64,000 nt of DNA from Sulfitobacter faviae (GCF_029870955.1 NZ_PGFQ01000001.1:1798001-1862000); one strand, 5' to 3'; positions 54,244-63,883 are shown, counted from the stretch's first letter. Translations and numbers: made by a program. Notes: generated by a model not told the origin, from the sequence alone.

Positions 54244-55211
54244 ATGACGATCAGGACTGCGGTAATCGGATTGGGGATCATGGGCCGGCGCATGGCCGAG
54301 AACATGGTGCTGCACCCTGACTTCACGGTCACCACTATGTGGGATCCCGACCCCGCGGCCTGCGCCGCCGCGCAGGAGGTCGCGCCGGAAGCGGTTGTCT
54401 CCGCCACCGCGTCCGAGGCGATGGCCGATGTCGATCTCGTTTACCTCGCCTGCCCCCGGTGCCGCGCAAAGCCTATGCGCTTGAGGCCGCGGCAGCGGGC
54501 AAGGCGATCTTTCTCGAAAAACCGCTTGGTGTGGACATTGCAGAGAGCCGTGCCTTGGTGGCCGAGTTGCAGGCCGCAGGCGTTCCGGCGGCGGTCAACT
54601 TTACCCAAGCGGCGGGGGCGGCGCTGACCGATCTGACGCGGTCGATCCAAGAGGGCGCGCTTGGCGATCTTTGCGGCATCGACATCATCGTGACCTATCC
54701 GGCATGGCCCCGCGCGTGGCAGGTGGATGCCGATTGGCTGCGCTTTGCCGCTGAGGGGGGTATGACGCGCGAGGTGATCTCGCATTTCCTGTTCCTGAGC
54801 GAGCGGGTGTTGGGGCCGCTGACCCTGCAATGGGCCCATGCGGAATACCCCGACGACAAGCTCTGCGAGACCCATGTGGCGGCGCGGCTGGTCAATTCGG
54901 AGGGCTTGCCGGTTTCGATCCTCGGCTCTGTCGGCGGCGCGCAGCCGGACCGGCAGGAGGTGACGGTGAAAGGCGCGAAGGCCAGCCGCCGCATCTCGGA
55001 ATTCTCTATCGACACCGTCTCGACCGGTGAGAATTTCGCGCCGACCAGCGACGCCCCCGCCGACACCCGCGCCGCCAGCCTCAAGGCGCAGCTTGACGAC
55101 ATGGCGCTGTTGATGGCGGGCAAGCCCAGCCGTCTGGCCACGCCAGAGGAAGCGCTGCGGGTGCAAGAACTGATCGAAGGCATCTTGGCCAACCGGGGGG
55201 TGCAGTCATGA
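54244..55211 (+). CDS. Gfo/Idh/MocA-family oxidoreductase (frameshift near 54455)
   Basis: An NAD(P)-dependent oxidoreductase, about 322 residues. The Rossmann motif is TAVIGLGIMGRRMAENMVLH. The conserved EKPLG lies in AIFLEKPLGVDIAESRALVA, and GGMTREVISHFLFLSERVLG provides the active-site His region. The break is in CCCCC at 54453-54457; one C restores YLACPPVPRKAYALEAAAAG. GGGAGACGAAG precedes the ATG at 54244. Its stop overlaps the acetamidase ATG (ATGA, 55208-55211), so the two are coupled and probably act on one substrate. The substrate is unknown, likely a sugar, inositol or related alcohol/imine. Confidence 0.85.
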
Positions 55212-56142
55212 CCGCCACGCTGCAATCTTCGCCCGAGACCTGCCATTGGGGCTATTTCGAGGCCAGCCGCCCGCCTGCGCTGACGATCCAAAGCGGCGAA
55301 GAGGTGATCATCAACACGGTCTCTGGCGCGCCCAATTGCCTGCCGCCCGAGGGCTTCCACGTCCCCCCCGAACTCTACGACATCCACAAGGCAGGTCCGC
55401 CGCCGATGCCTGGCCATATCCTGACCGGGCCGGTCGCCGTCGAAGGCGCGATGCCCGGCGATGTGCTGAAGGTCGAAATCCTTGATGTCGCGCTGCGGCA
55501 GGACTGGGGTATAACTTCATCCGCCCCTTGGCAGGCACGCTGCCGCAGGATTTCCCCGAGACCTATCACAGCAATATCCCGCTGGATGCAGAGCGGGGCG
55601 TCGCCCGGCTGCCTTGGGGGCTGGAACTGCCCTTGGCCCCGTTCTTTGGCGTGATGGCCGTGGCGCCGCCGCCCGAATGGGGCCGGATCGCGACGATCGA
55701 GCCGCGCAAGCATGGGGGCAATCTGGATAACAAGGAACTGGTGGCGGGCAGCACGCTTTACCTGCCGGTCTTCAACGAAGGGGCGCTGTTTTCCTGCGGG
55801 GATGGGCATGGCGCGCAGGGCGATGGGGAGGTCTGCGTCACGGCGATTGAGACCGCGCTACAGGGGCGCTTCCGTCTGACCGTGTTAAAGGACCGCACAG
55901 TCAGCTATCCGCAGGCCGAAACGCCGACCCATGTGATCACCATGGGCATGGCCCCCGACCTCGACCGCTGCGCGGAGATGGCCCTGCGCGAGATGATCGC
56001 ATTGGTCTCAGCACGCGCGGGGATCAGCCGCGAGGATGCCTATGTGCTCTGTTCGCTGGCCGGTGATCTGCGGATCACCCAGACGGTGAACCGTGAAAAG
56101 GGCGTGCATATGATGATGGCGAAAGAGTTGATCGGCGGTTAA
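55208..56142 (+). CDS. Acetamidase/formamidase family protein (frameshift near 55507)
   Basis: About 311 residues of the FmdA/AmdA amidohydrolase family, which releases ammonia from formamide, acetamide or similar short amides. Landmarks are IINTVSGAPNCLPP, MPGHILTGPVAVEGAMPGDV and the metal-linked core FSCGDGHGAQGDGEVCVTAI. TPTHVITMGMAPDLDR follows in the C-terminal part. One missing G in GGGG at 55506-55509 breaks DWGYNFIRPLAGTLP. It is coupled to the upstream Gfo/Idh gene. A bidirectional terminator follows, so the pair forms a two-gene unit. I read the break as a sequence error. Confidence 0.87.
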
Positions 56143-56162
56143 CCGCACCGCCTCGCCAAGAA

Positions 56163-56188
56163 AAAGGGCCGCATCGCTGCGGCCCTTT
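56163..56188. terminator. Bidirectional terminator between acetamidase and solute-binding protein genes
   Basis: GGGCCGCA and TGCGGCCC pair perfectly around TCGC, with A run upstream and TTT downstream, between two convergent genes. Confidence 0.85.
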
Positions 56189-56210
56189 CGCGTGTCTACT
56201 TAGCGGCAGA

Positions 56211-57890
56211 TCATTCTTCCGCCCAAGCCATCCGGGCCGGGTGGTATTCGAACCCGATGTGATGCGCGGCACCCACCAGCCCCTCGCGGGTGTGGTTGTA
56301 AAGCGAACGCCAGTAGGGCTGGATCGTGACGCCATCGTCTTGCAGCATCTTCTCACCCTTCGCCATGATCTCGCGCCGTGCTTCGACATCCGCCGTGGCC
56401 AGCGCCTCTGACAGCAGGGCGTCGAACTCAGGGTTGGCATAGCCGAACTCGTTCCATGCCTCGCCCGAGCGATAGGCCAGCGCCCAGATTTGCACGCCCA
56501 GAGGCCGCGCGTTCCAGTTGGTGGAGGAGAAGGGATATTTCACCCAGTCGTTCCAGAAGGTGGAGCCGGGCAGGATGGTGCGTTTGACCTTGATGCCCGC
56601 GTCACGCAGTTGGGCTGCCACGGCATCGGTGGTGTCTTTGCGCCATGCATCGTCGATCGAGAAGAGCTCATGCTCGTAATCCGCCATCCCCGCCTCTTCC
56701 ATCAGCGCGCGGGCGGCTTCGGGGTCGGTCTTGGGCGGCTCGATCTCGGCGTATTCGGGATGCATCGGGCCGACGTGGTGGTTCTCGGCGACGAGGCCGC
56801 GCCCGGCGTAGCCCAGTTCCAGCAGCACGGCATTGTCGACCGCGAGTTGCAGCGCGTTGCGCACGCGCTTGTCCTCGTAAGGTTTCATGCCGTCGACTTC
56901 GGCTAATTGGTTGGGGCGGATCACGATGGTCGCCGCCGTGGCGATCTCGTTCTCGACCCAGCCGTCCAGCGTGCTCATCACGTCGATATATTCGCCTTCC
57001 ATGGAGTAGAATGCGTCAACCTCTTCGGCCTCGGCCGCGGCGATCCATGCGGAAGGATCGGTGCCGTAGTCGATATATTCCAAACGATCAATGTAGGGCC
57101 CGCCGAAGACCTCGGTGCCCCACCATGTGTGATCGGGGTTCTTGACCAGCACGCTTTTCACGCCAACTTCGAGCGACTCGGGCAGGTAGGGGCCGGTGCC
57201 TTTGGGGTTTTCCAGCATCGTGTCGGGGTCGAACCCTTCGGGCGTGATGGCGGCGGGGTAGTCGGCCATGCCGGGGATCAGCGTGATGTCGGATTTGGGG
57301 AGCGTGAGCTTGACGGTGTGGTCATCCACCACCTCGATCGCGCCTTCGATGGCCTTGCCGGTTTCCTCATCCACCAGTGTGGCGAAACGGCCCGCCATGG
57401 AGTTGCCTTCGAGCGACTTGTCGCACCAGCCTTCGATGTTGCGTGCCACGTCCTGCGCGGTGAAGGCGGTGCCGTCGTTCCATGTCACGCCCTTGCGGAC
57501 GTTCAGCGTGTATTCGGTGGCGTCGTCGTTGATCTCCCAGCTTTCCAGCAGGCCGGGGGTGAAGGTGCCGTCATTCTCCCAGATGGCGAGGTATTCCAGC
57601 CAGCCGCGGCTGAAGTTGGCGATCTGAGACCAGTCATAGGTGCGCGGATCTTTCAGGGCACGCACCTCCATCTGCATCCGCACGGTGCCGCCTTCCTTGA
57701 GGTTGGCATGGGCCGCCGCACGCGCGGGCGCGGCCATGCCAAGCATCCCGTAGGCTGTGGCGGACGTGGCCCCGAAGGCGCTCGCAATCGCCAGAAACTC
57801 GCGTCTGCTGACGGGGTCTTTCTTGGCGTTCTCGGCTGATTTCAGCACGGATTGCGGCAGCGGTTTTCCGGTGCGTGTCAAAAATTCCAT
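56211..57890 (-). CDS. Tat-exported family 5 ABC solute-binding protein
   Basis: A 559-residue extracellular solute-binding protein of the dipeptide/oligopeptide family (SBP_bac_5). The N-terminus has a twin-arginine signal (VSRREFLAIASAFGATSATA, cut near ARAAAH). The mature part includes PGLLESWEINDDATEYTLNV, KGVTWNDGTAFTAQDVARNI and NPKGTGPYLPESLEVGVKS. It binds a peptide, opine or other small ligand and would deliver it to permeases that are not next to it. The start at 57890 has AGAGGA upstream. It lies 235 nt downstream of the homogentisate operon on the same strand, so it may be linked to aromatic or amide substrates. Confidence 0.9.
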   Translation of the reverse strand: MEFLTRTGKPLPQSVLKSAENAKKDPVSRREFLAIASAFGATSATAYGMLGMAAPARAAAHANLKEGGTVRMQMEVRALKDPRTYDWSQIANFSRGWLEYLAIWENDGTFTPGLLESWEINDDATEYTLNVRKGVTWNDGTAFTAQDVARNIEGWCDKSLEGNSMAGRFATLVDEETGKAIEGAIEVVDDHTVKLTLPKSDITLIPGMADYPAAITPEGFDPDTMLENPKGTGPYLPESLEVGVKSVLVKNPDHTWWGTEVFGGPYIDRLEYIDYGTDPSAWIAAAEAEEVDAFYSMEGEYIDVMSTLDGWVENEIATAATIVIRPNQLAEVDGMKPYEDKRVRNALQLAVDNAVLLELGYAGRGLVAENHHVGPMHPEYAEIEPPKTDPEAARALMEEAGMADYEHELFSIDDAWRKDTTDAVAAQLRDAGIKVKRTILPGSTFWNDWVKYPFSSTNWNARPLGVQIWALAYRSGEAWNEFGYANPEFDALLSEALATADVEARREIMAKGEKMLQDDGVTIQPYWRSLYNHTREGLVGAAHHIGFEYHPARMAWAEE

Positions 57891-58125
57891 GATTTTCCTC
57901 TCTGTTGGTGCGTTGGCCGGGCCATCGCGAATCCCCACTTTTCACGGTGGGGCAGGTGATGCAGTTAACCTGCTTTTGTCGCCTCTTGAGGTGGGCGCGG
58001 GGTGTTTAGTCTGCCGATCAGGCGCGTTGCGTCAAGCCTGTCGCGGGAAGTTGAGCAGCAAGCTAGCGCAGGAAAGCGGCCCGGCAAGCGCGGGCGTGGG
58101 GGAAAAGTGTTGTGAAGCTGGCGGG

Positions 58126-58314
58126 TTAGACCAGATCGCGCGCGGCTTTGAAAAGCGCCGCAAGCCGGGAGGGATCGCCGAGTTCATTGGCCAGCATCAG
58201 AACCAATCGGGCGTTGAGGGCGTGGCTTTCCGCCTCGGTCAGCCCTTCGTGGGCGGCCATGAGGGCGGCATAGACGCTGTCGCCCTCGGCGCCGAGGTTG
58301 TCTTCGAGGATCAT
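58126..58314 (-). CDS. DUF2783 small protein (candidate monooxygenase coupling subunit)
   Basis: The 62-residue product (MILEDNLGAEGDSVYAALMA, AHEGLTEAESHALNARLVLM, LGDPSRLAALFKAARDLV) matches DUF2783, an all-helical family found next to FAD monooxygenases. Its ATG overlaps the stop of the monooxygenase (ATGA, 58311-58314), indicating fixed stoichiometry. In Pseudomonas putida U, 3-hydroxyphenylacetate 6-hydroxylase is described as a flavoprotein MhaA plus a small coupling protein MhaB. The size, adjacency and pathway context here suggest the same kind of partner, which is inference. Confidence 0.8.
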   Translation of the reverse strand: MILEDNLGAEGDSVYAALMAAHEGLTEAESHALNARLVLMLANELGDPSRLAALFKAARDLV

Positions 58315-59917
58315 GCGGTGGCTCCTTTCGCACGGTCATAGGCGCGGGCAATCGCGGCGCTGTCGGGCCGGTCGAAGACGGCGCAGACATGGCCATCGGG
58401 GCGCAGCAGATAGAGGAACCCGCTGCCATAGCGCCGCTGCGCGTGGCCGTCCTTTCCCTGAAAACAGGGGTAAGCATCATGGGATTGATCGATGCCGATC
58501 CGGGCAAGGCCGGGGAGGTCGGGGGCGGTGATCTCGCCCACGGCGAGGAGGGCGAACTGGCCCTGAACCGCGCCCAACAGCCAGCAATCCCCGCAGGCCC
58601 GACCAATGGCGCGTCGATCAATGCGCTGCCGGGGCGCAGGGGCGCGTCGCCTGCGGTTTGCAGCGGGCTATGGGCCTGCGTGCAGGGCTGCGACAACCGG
58701 CCTGAGTTGATCAGTTTGCGCGCGAAAGGTTGCTTTGCTGCGAGGTTTAGCACCTCGTTGCGAAACAGGGTCTCGATGGGGGATTTCGGCGTCATGAAAT
58801 TGGTCGCGCGGGCGGAGTTGCGCATGTTCTCATCCGCGCCATGGCCGCGTTCGATGTCATAGCTTTCGATCAGGCTTGGCGGCGCTTCGCCCTGCACAAC
58901 AGCCGCCAGCTTCCAGCCGAGGTTGTCGACATCCTGCACCCCGCCATTGCCGCCCCGCGCCCCGAAGGGGCTGACCACATGGGCGCTGTCGCCGACAAAG
59001 ACGACGCGGTCATGCACGAACCCCTCCAGCCGCGCGCAGCGGAACTTATAGACGCTCATCCAATCCAGCCGGAACGGCGCATCGCCCAGCATTTGTTTCA
59101 GGCGGGGGACGACCTTCTCTTCGGTCGCTTCGGCTTTTGGGTCGGTCTCTGGCCCCAGTTGCAGGTCGATGCGGTAGATGTTGTCGGGCTGTTTGTGCAG
59201 CAGGGCGGATTGGCCGTTGTGAAAGGGTGGGGCGAACCAGAACCACCGCTCGGGCGTGTCATGGTCGCCGAAGGGGGAGGTCTCCATCTCTACATCGGCG
59301 ATGAGGAAATGTTCGTCAAAGGTCTGCCCCTCGAAGGGCAGGTTCATCCGTTTGCGCGTGGCCGAGCCTGCGCCATCGCAGGCGATGTACCAGTCGGTCT
59401 CAAGCCGGTAGGGGCCATCCGGCGTCTCGACCGTCAACTCGACATGATCGGCGTGGCCCTTGTGATCAGTCACCTTGTTGAGAAAACGCAGGTCGATCAG
59501 ATCGGGGAACTCCTGCGCGCGTTCAATGAGATACTCTTCAACGTAATATTGCTGAAGGTTCACGAAGGCCGGATATTTATGCCCCGGCTCGGGCAGCAGG
59601 TCGAAGTTGTAGACCTCCTGTTCCCCGTGAAACTGGCGGCCCACTTTCCACGTCACGCCCTTTTCCAACATCCGCTCGCCGATGCCGAGCCTGTCGAAAA
59701 TCTCCAGCGTCCGTTTCGCCCAGCAGATCGCGCGGGAGCCGAGGGAGACGACGTTGTTGTCATCCAGCACGACCGATCTGACCCCGCGCAGGGCCAAGTC
59801 CACGGCCATCGACAGGCCGATAGGGCCAGCGCCTACGATCACCACCGGGTGCCGCGGCTCGGGCGCGGTCAGGCCGGGTGGGGGGCTGTAGGGGAAGGGG
59901 GTGTAGGCATAGGCCAT
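58311..59917 (-). CDS. FAD-dependent aromatic monooxygenase, MhaA/MhpA-like (frameshift near 58590)
   Basis: A class A flavin hydroxylase, about 535 residues restored. It has the FAD fold VVIVGAGPIGLSMAVDLALR, DG motif YIACDGAGSATRK and GD motif RVVFVGDSAHVVSPFGARGG, and a thioredoxin-like C-domain (LARIGIDQSHDAYPCFQGKD, GSGFLYLLRPDGHVCAVFDR). One missing G in CCCC at 58589-58592 breaks it; with it the text reads GPAGDCWLLGAVQGQFALLA. It is the fifth gene of an operon with hmgA and fahA, 10 nt after a small membrane-protein gene. I infer ring hydroxylation producing homogentisate, for example from 3-hydroxyphenylacetate. Confidence 0.86.
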
Positions 59918-59927
59918 GGCGGTATCC

Positions 59928-60182
59928 TCAGAGAAGGGCGCGCAAGATCAGCAGGGCCAGCAAGGCCAGTGTCACCAGCGCCACCCGGCGGCGCGCACCG
60001 CGATATTCGGGCGCGCGCAGCATCTTTGACCAAACCTGCGCCGCATCGCGCAGCCCGGCGTAGGGCTGCCCGCTGCGGCGCGCCGCATGGCGGCGGTGCT
60101 CCATCACCAGCGCGAAGACCAGATAGAACCAGAGTGCCAGCGCCAGCACGATCAGGGCAGGAAGAAGCGCGGTCAGGGACAT
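59928..60182 (-). CDS. Small two-helix membrane protein in the homogentisate operon
   Basis: The 84-residue protein has two hydrophobic helices (ALLPALIVLALALWFYLVFA and RVALVTLALLALLILRALL) joined by a basic cytoplasmic stretch (EHRRHAARRSGQPYAGLRDA). No family recognised. Its ATG overlaps the MBL gene stop by one base (TGATG, 60180-60184), and the monooxygenase starts 10 nt after its stop. Operon position suggests an anchor or uptake-linked role, but there is no direct evidence. Confidence 0.65.
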   Translation of the reverse strand: MSLTALLPALIVLALALWFYLVFALVMEHRRHAARRSGQPYAGLRDAAQVWSKMLRAPEYRGARRRVALVTLALLALLILRALL

Positions 60183-61132
60183 CAGTCCGACAGCGCCTCC
60201 CACATCTCTTTGTCGCGCGCCGCCGTCCAGATGCGCGGCGTGTCGATGTCGAGCGCTTCGTCATAGGCACGGGCGACGTTGAAGGGCAGGCAGTGCTCAT
60301 AGATTGCATAATCGCCGAACTTGGGGTCGCATTCGGCGCGCACGGCGTCCCAAGCCTCTTTCAGCGTGCCGCCACGCAGGGCCACGCGGGCCGCCGGGCG
60401 GTAGGTGGAGCGGACGAAATCGGCGGTGCTGTCGATCGCGGCATTAACCATCTCGCGCCCCACCAGCGCGTCGCCCCGGCCCGGCGCGATGGCGTCGAGG
60501 TCGAAGGCGCGGATGCGTTCCAGCGTGTCGGGCCAGTCGTGGAAATGCCCGTCGCCGCAGTAGCAGGCGGAGTGATATTCCACGATGTCACCGGTGAACA
60601 TGACGTTCTGATCGGGCACATAGATCACCGCGTCACCGGCCGTATGGGCGCGACCCAGCTGCATGATATCGACCCGGCGTTTGCCGAGGTAGACGCTCAT
60701 CCGTCCGTCGAAGGTAGTGGTGGGCCACGTCAGGCCGGGGATGCTCTCGTGACCTTCGAAGAGGCGGGGGAAACGCTCGAATTCGCTGTCCCAATCCTCT
60801 TGCCCGCGTTCGGCGACCATGGCGCGGGCCTTCTCGGACATGATGATCTGCGAGGTACCAAAGGCGGAGGCTCCGAGCACGCGCACGGCGTGGTAATGGG
60901 TCAGCACCAGATGGCTGATCGGCTTGTCGGTGACCGAGCGGACGCATTCGATGACCTTATTCGCCAGTCGCGGTGTCGCCTGCGCTTCGATGATCATCAC
61001 GCTGTCGTCGCCGATGATCACGCCGGAGTTCGGATCGCCCTCGGCGGTGAAAGCGTAGAGACCCTCACCCACCTCGGTAAAAGAGATCTCTTTTTCGGTC
61101 ATATCGCCTTGGGATGCGAATTGCTTGGCCAT
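60182..61132 (-). CDS. MBL-fold protein with a degenerate metal-binding motif
   Basis: A 316-residue metallo-beta-lactamase-fold protein. The usual HxHxDH reads THYHAVRVLGA: the first two His are kept, but Asp and His of site two are Val and Arg. The later His (GRAHTAGDAVIYV) and Asp (MFTGDIVEY) remain, while the C-terminal His position reads PGRGDALVG. So a one-metal or altered site is likely. It is the third gene of the hmgA operon, 46 nt after fahA. A lactonase or isomerase-like step in homogentisate breakdown is possible. The start at 61132 (MAKQFASQGDMTEKE) follows AGGACAAC. Confidence 0.85.
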   Translation of the reverse strand: MAKQFASQGDMTEKEISFTEVGEGLYAFTAEGDPNSGVIIGDDSVMIIEAQATPRLANKVIECVRSVTDKPISHLVLTHYHAVRVLGASAFGTSQIIMSEKARAMVAERGQEDWDSEFERFPRLFEGHESIPGLTWPTTTFDGRMSVYLGKRRVDIMQLGRAHTAGDAVIYVPDQNVMFTGDIVEYHSACYCGDGHFHDWPDTLERIRAFDLDAIAPGRGDALVGREMVNAAIDSTADFVRSTYRPAARVALRGGTLKEAWDAVRAECDPKFGDYAIYEHCLPFNVARAYDEALDIDTPRIWTAARDKEMWEALSD

Positions 61133-61178
61133 GTGTTGTCCTTCTGTCTTGCTTCGCCAGCGCGGATGCGCGGTCTGT

Positions 61179-62432
61179 TCAGGAAAAGTCGATTGCCGGG
61201 CGGACCTTGCCGGTGCAGGCGCCGAAACCCACGCGAAAGCCATCGCCCTGCGCGTGGCCGGTGAGGGTCAGCGTGTCGCCGTCTTCGACAAAGCTGCGGG
61301 TGCTGCCGTCTGCGAGGGTGATCGGCTCCTTGCCGCCCCATGACAGTTCCAGCAGCGACCCGCGTTGCGATTTTTCGGGGCCGGAGATCGTGCCGGAACC
61401 CAGCAGATCGCCCGCGTTCATCGCACAGCCCGAAGAGGCATGATGCGTCAACTGCTGCGCGGCGGAGTAATACATCTCGCGATAATTGGTGCGGGCGATT
61501 TCCTCGGCCTCGCCGCCCTCAGGCTGGAGCATCACCGACAGGTCGATGTCAAAAAGGCCGGGTTTGCTCTCGCGCAGATAGGGCAGCAGGTCTTTCTCCC
61601 GCGCGGGCGTCGAGGTTCGGAAGGGCTCCAACGCGTCGCGGGTCACGATCCAAGGTGAGATCGAGGTGGCGAATGCCTTGGCCTGAAACGGGCCGAGCGG
61701 TTGGTATTCCCACGCCTGAATGTCCCGCGCCGACCAGTCGTTCAGCAGGACATAGCCAAAGATCATTTCATCCGCCGCGTCGATGCGGATCGGCTGGCCC
61801 ATTTCGGTTGAGGTGCCGACGATCGCGCCCATCTCCAACTCGATATCGAGCTTCTGGCAGGGGCCGAAATGCGGCGCTTCGGCCTCGGGGGCTTTTAGCT
61901 GGCCGTTGGGCCGCGTGATCTCGGTCCCCGAGACGACGACGGTGGAGGCGCGGCCATTATAGCCGATGGGGATGTGCAGCCAATTCGGCGGCAGGGCGTT
62001 CTCGGCCCCGCGAAACATGGTGCCGACATTCGTGGCGTGATGCTTGCCCGCGTAGAAATCCGTATATTCGGAAACCATCATCGGCATGTGCAACTGTGCT
62101 GCGCCCATCGGCACCAGATGGGGCGCCACAGCCGCCTGATCCGGTGCATCGGCGCTGAGGAGTTCGATCAGCCGGGAGCGCAAGGAAGCCCAAGCCGTGG
62201 GGCCAAGGTCCATCACATCGTTCCAATAGGGCACATCGAACAGCGGCTCTTCGGCGAGGGTGATCAGCCCCTCTTCCTCAAGCGCGGCCATGTCCACGAT
62301 CTGATCGCCTATGGCCACGCCGCAGCGCGCCTCAAGCTGATTGGTCGAAAAGACGCCGTAGGGGAGGTTGTTCAGCGGGAAATCGGTGGTGGCCGAATTG
62401 GCGCTTTCCACCCAAGAGGTCATCAGGGTCAT
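61179..62432 (-). CDS. fahA: Fumarylacetoacetase
   Basis: Fumarylacetoacetate hydrolase splits fumarylacetoacetate into fumarate and acetoacetate, the last step of homogentisate catabolism. The 417-residue product has the N-terminal SH3-like domain (LNNLPYGVFSTNQLEARCGV), and the catalytic domain with VSEYTDFYAGKHHATNVGTM, a metal-binding Glu/Asp set (DIELEMGAIVGTSTEMGQPI, LLNDWSARDIQAWEYQPLGP) and GSGTISGPEKSQRGSLLELS. The start at 62432 has AAAGGACC upstream. It lies 23 nt after hmgA. A maleylacetoacetate isomerase gene is not seen in the visible operon. Confidence 0.96.
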   Translation of the reverse strand: MTLMTSWVESANSATTDFPLNNLPYGVFSTNQLEARCGVAIGDQIVDMAALEEEGLITLAEEPLFDVPYWNDVMDLGPTAWASLRSRLIELLSADAPDQAAVAPHLVPMGAAQLHMPMMVSEYTDFYAGKHHATNVGTMFRGAENALPPNWLHIPIGYNGRASTVVVSGTEITRPNGQLKAPEAEAPHFGPCQKLDIELEMGAIVGTSTEMGQPIRIDAADEMIFGYVLLNDWSARDIQAWEYQPLGPFQAKAFATSISPWIVTRDALEPFRTSTPAREKDLLPYLRESKPGLFDIDLSVMLQPEGGEAEEIARTNYREMYYSAAQQLTHHASSGCAMNAGDLLGSGTISGPEKSQRGSLLELSWGGKEPITLADGSTRSFVEDGDTLTLTGHAQGDGFRVGFGACTGKVRPAIDFS

Positions 62433-62455
62433 TTTGGTCCTTTCGCGGACAGCGG

Positions 62456-63817
62456 TCACTTCTTGCCCGGGGTGCCGTCGAATTTCTTCTCAAGGCTCTC
62501 CCAGCAGTCGATGTAATCGTCCTGCAACGGCGCCTCGCGGGCGGCGAATTCGGTCAGATGCTGCGGAAAGCGGGTCTCGAACATGAAGGACATTGTGTTG
62601 TCGAGCTTATGGGGTGCCAACTCGGCATTCGACGCGCCCTCGAATGCGTTCCGGTCCGGCCCATGCGGCAGCATCATGTTGTGCAGGCTCATGCCGCCGG
62701 GAACGAAGCCCTTGGGCTTGGCGTCATACTGGCCGTGGATATTGCCCATCAGCTCGGACATGATGTTCTTGTGATACCACGGCGGGCGGAATGTATCCTC
62801 GGCCACCATCCAGCGGTCGCGGAACAGCACGAAGTCGATATTGGCCGTCCCCTCCACGCCCGAGGGCGCGGTCAGCACGGTAAAGATCGACGGGTCCGGG
62901 TGATCGAACAGCACCGCGCCCACGGGGCAATAGGTGTTCAGGTCGTATTTCACCGGCGCATAATTGCCATGCCATGCAACAACGTCGAGCGGCGAATGCC
63001 CGATATGGGTCTCGTGGAACTGGCCGCACCACTTGATGGTGACGGTGGAGGGCACCTCGCGGTCCTCAAAAGCCGCCACGGGGGTCTTGAAGTCACGCGG
63101 GTTCGCCATGCAGTTGGCGCCGATCGGGCCGCGGGCTGGCAGGTGGAACTTCTGGCCGTAGTTCTCGCAGACAAAGCCGCGCGCGGGGCCGTCCAGCACC
63201 TCCACCCGGTAGACCAGCCCGCGCGGGATGATGGCGATCTCCTGCGGGGCGATGTCCATGACACCCAGCTCGGTGCAAAAGCGCAAGCAGCCCTCCTGCG
63301 GGACGATCAAAAGCTCGCTGTCGGCAGAGTAGAAATAGCTGTCCACCATGCTCTCGGTCACCAGATAGATATGGCTCGCCATGCCGACTTGGGTGTTCAC
63401 ATCCCCCGCCGTGGTCATCGTGCGCATGCCGGTCAGCCAAGTCAGCGGCGTGTCGGAATGCGGCACCGGATCCCAACGGTATTGGCCAAGGCTAGTCACA
63501 TCCTGCGGCTGATGCGGCGCGGACTTCCAATAGGGCAGGTCGATCCGCGTGTAGCGCGACGAATGTTTGACCGAGGGCCGGATGCGGTAGCACCACGTAC
63601 GCTCGTTCTGATGAGAGGGCGCGGTAAAAGCCGTGCCGGAAAGCTGTTCGCCATAGAGGCCGTAGTTGCATTTCTGCGGGGAGTTCATGCCCTGCGGCAG
63701 GGCGCCGGGCAGGGCTTCGGTTTCGAAATCATTGCCGAAACCCGGCATATAGCCCGGATGCGTGCCCGATGTGGTGGCCGCGGTTGTCATCGTCGATGGC
63801 TTGGACTGGCTGGTCAT
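62456..63817 (-). CDS. hmgA: Homogentisate 1,2-dioxygenase
   Basis: The non-haem Fe(II) dioxygenase opens the ring of homogentisate to maleylacetoacetate. The 453-residue protein shows the family blocks [91 protein letters not shown] and the iron-binding region [20 protein letters not shown], followed by [20 protein letters not shown]. The start at 63817 has GGGGGC upstream. It is the first gene of the minus-strand operon and is divergent from a MarR-type regulator. Confidence 0.97.
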   Translation of the reverse strand: MTSQSKPSTMTTAATTSGTHPGYMPGFGNDFETEALPGALPQGMNSPQKCNYGLYGEQLSGTAFTAPSHQNERTWCYRIRPSVKHSSRYTRIDLPYWKSAPHQPQDVTSLGQYRWDPVPHSDTPLTWLTGMRTMTTAGDVNTQVGMASHIYLVTESMVDSYFYSADSELLIVPQEGCLRFCTELGVMDIAPQEIAIIPRGLVYRVEVLDGPARGFVCENYGQKFHLPARGPIGANCMANPRDFKTPVAAFEDREVPSTVTIKWCGQFHETHIGHSPLDVVAWHGNYAPVKYDLNTYCPVGAVLFDHPDPSIFTVLTAPSGVEGTANIDFVLFRDRWMVAEDTFRPPWYHKNIMSELMGNIHGQYDAKPKGFVPGGMSLHNMMLPHGPDRNAFEGASNAELAPHKLDNTMSFMFETRFPQHLTEFAAREAPLQDDYIDCWESLEKKFDGTPGKK

Positions 63818-63838
63818 CTGTGCCCCCTTGCAGAATCT

Positions 63839-63867
63839 GTTACAAGCGTAATAGTTGAATTTGTAAC
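63839..63867. promoter_or_regulatory. Inverted repeat GTTACAA-N15-TTGTAAC, candidate MarR operator
   Basis: The perfect half-sites at 63839-63845 and 63861-63867 lie in the 66-nt gap between the divergent hmgA and MarR genes. A dimeric regulator bound here would control both promoters. Confidence 0.6.
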
Positions 63868-63883
63868 TAACAAGCGGCGCAGC

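Noticed and set aside
58841..61264. An 807-codon open frame antisense to the monooxygenase and MBL genes
   Set aside because: It spans several real genes on the other strand, and its translation is low-complexity Arg/Ala/Gly-rich sequence typical of GC-rich shadow frames.
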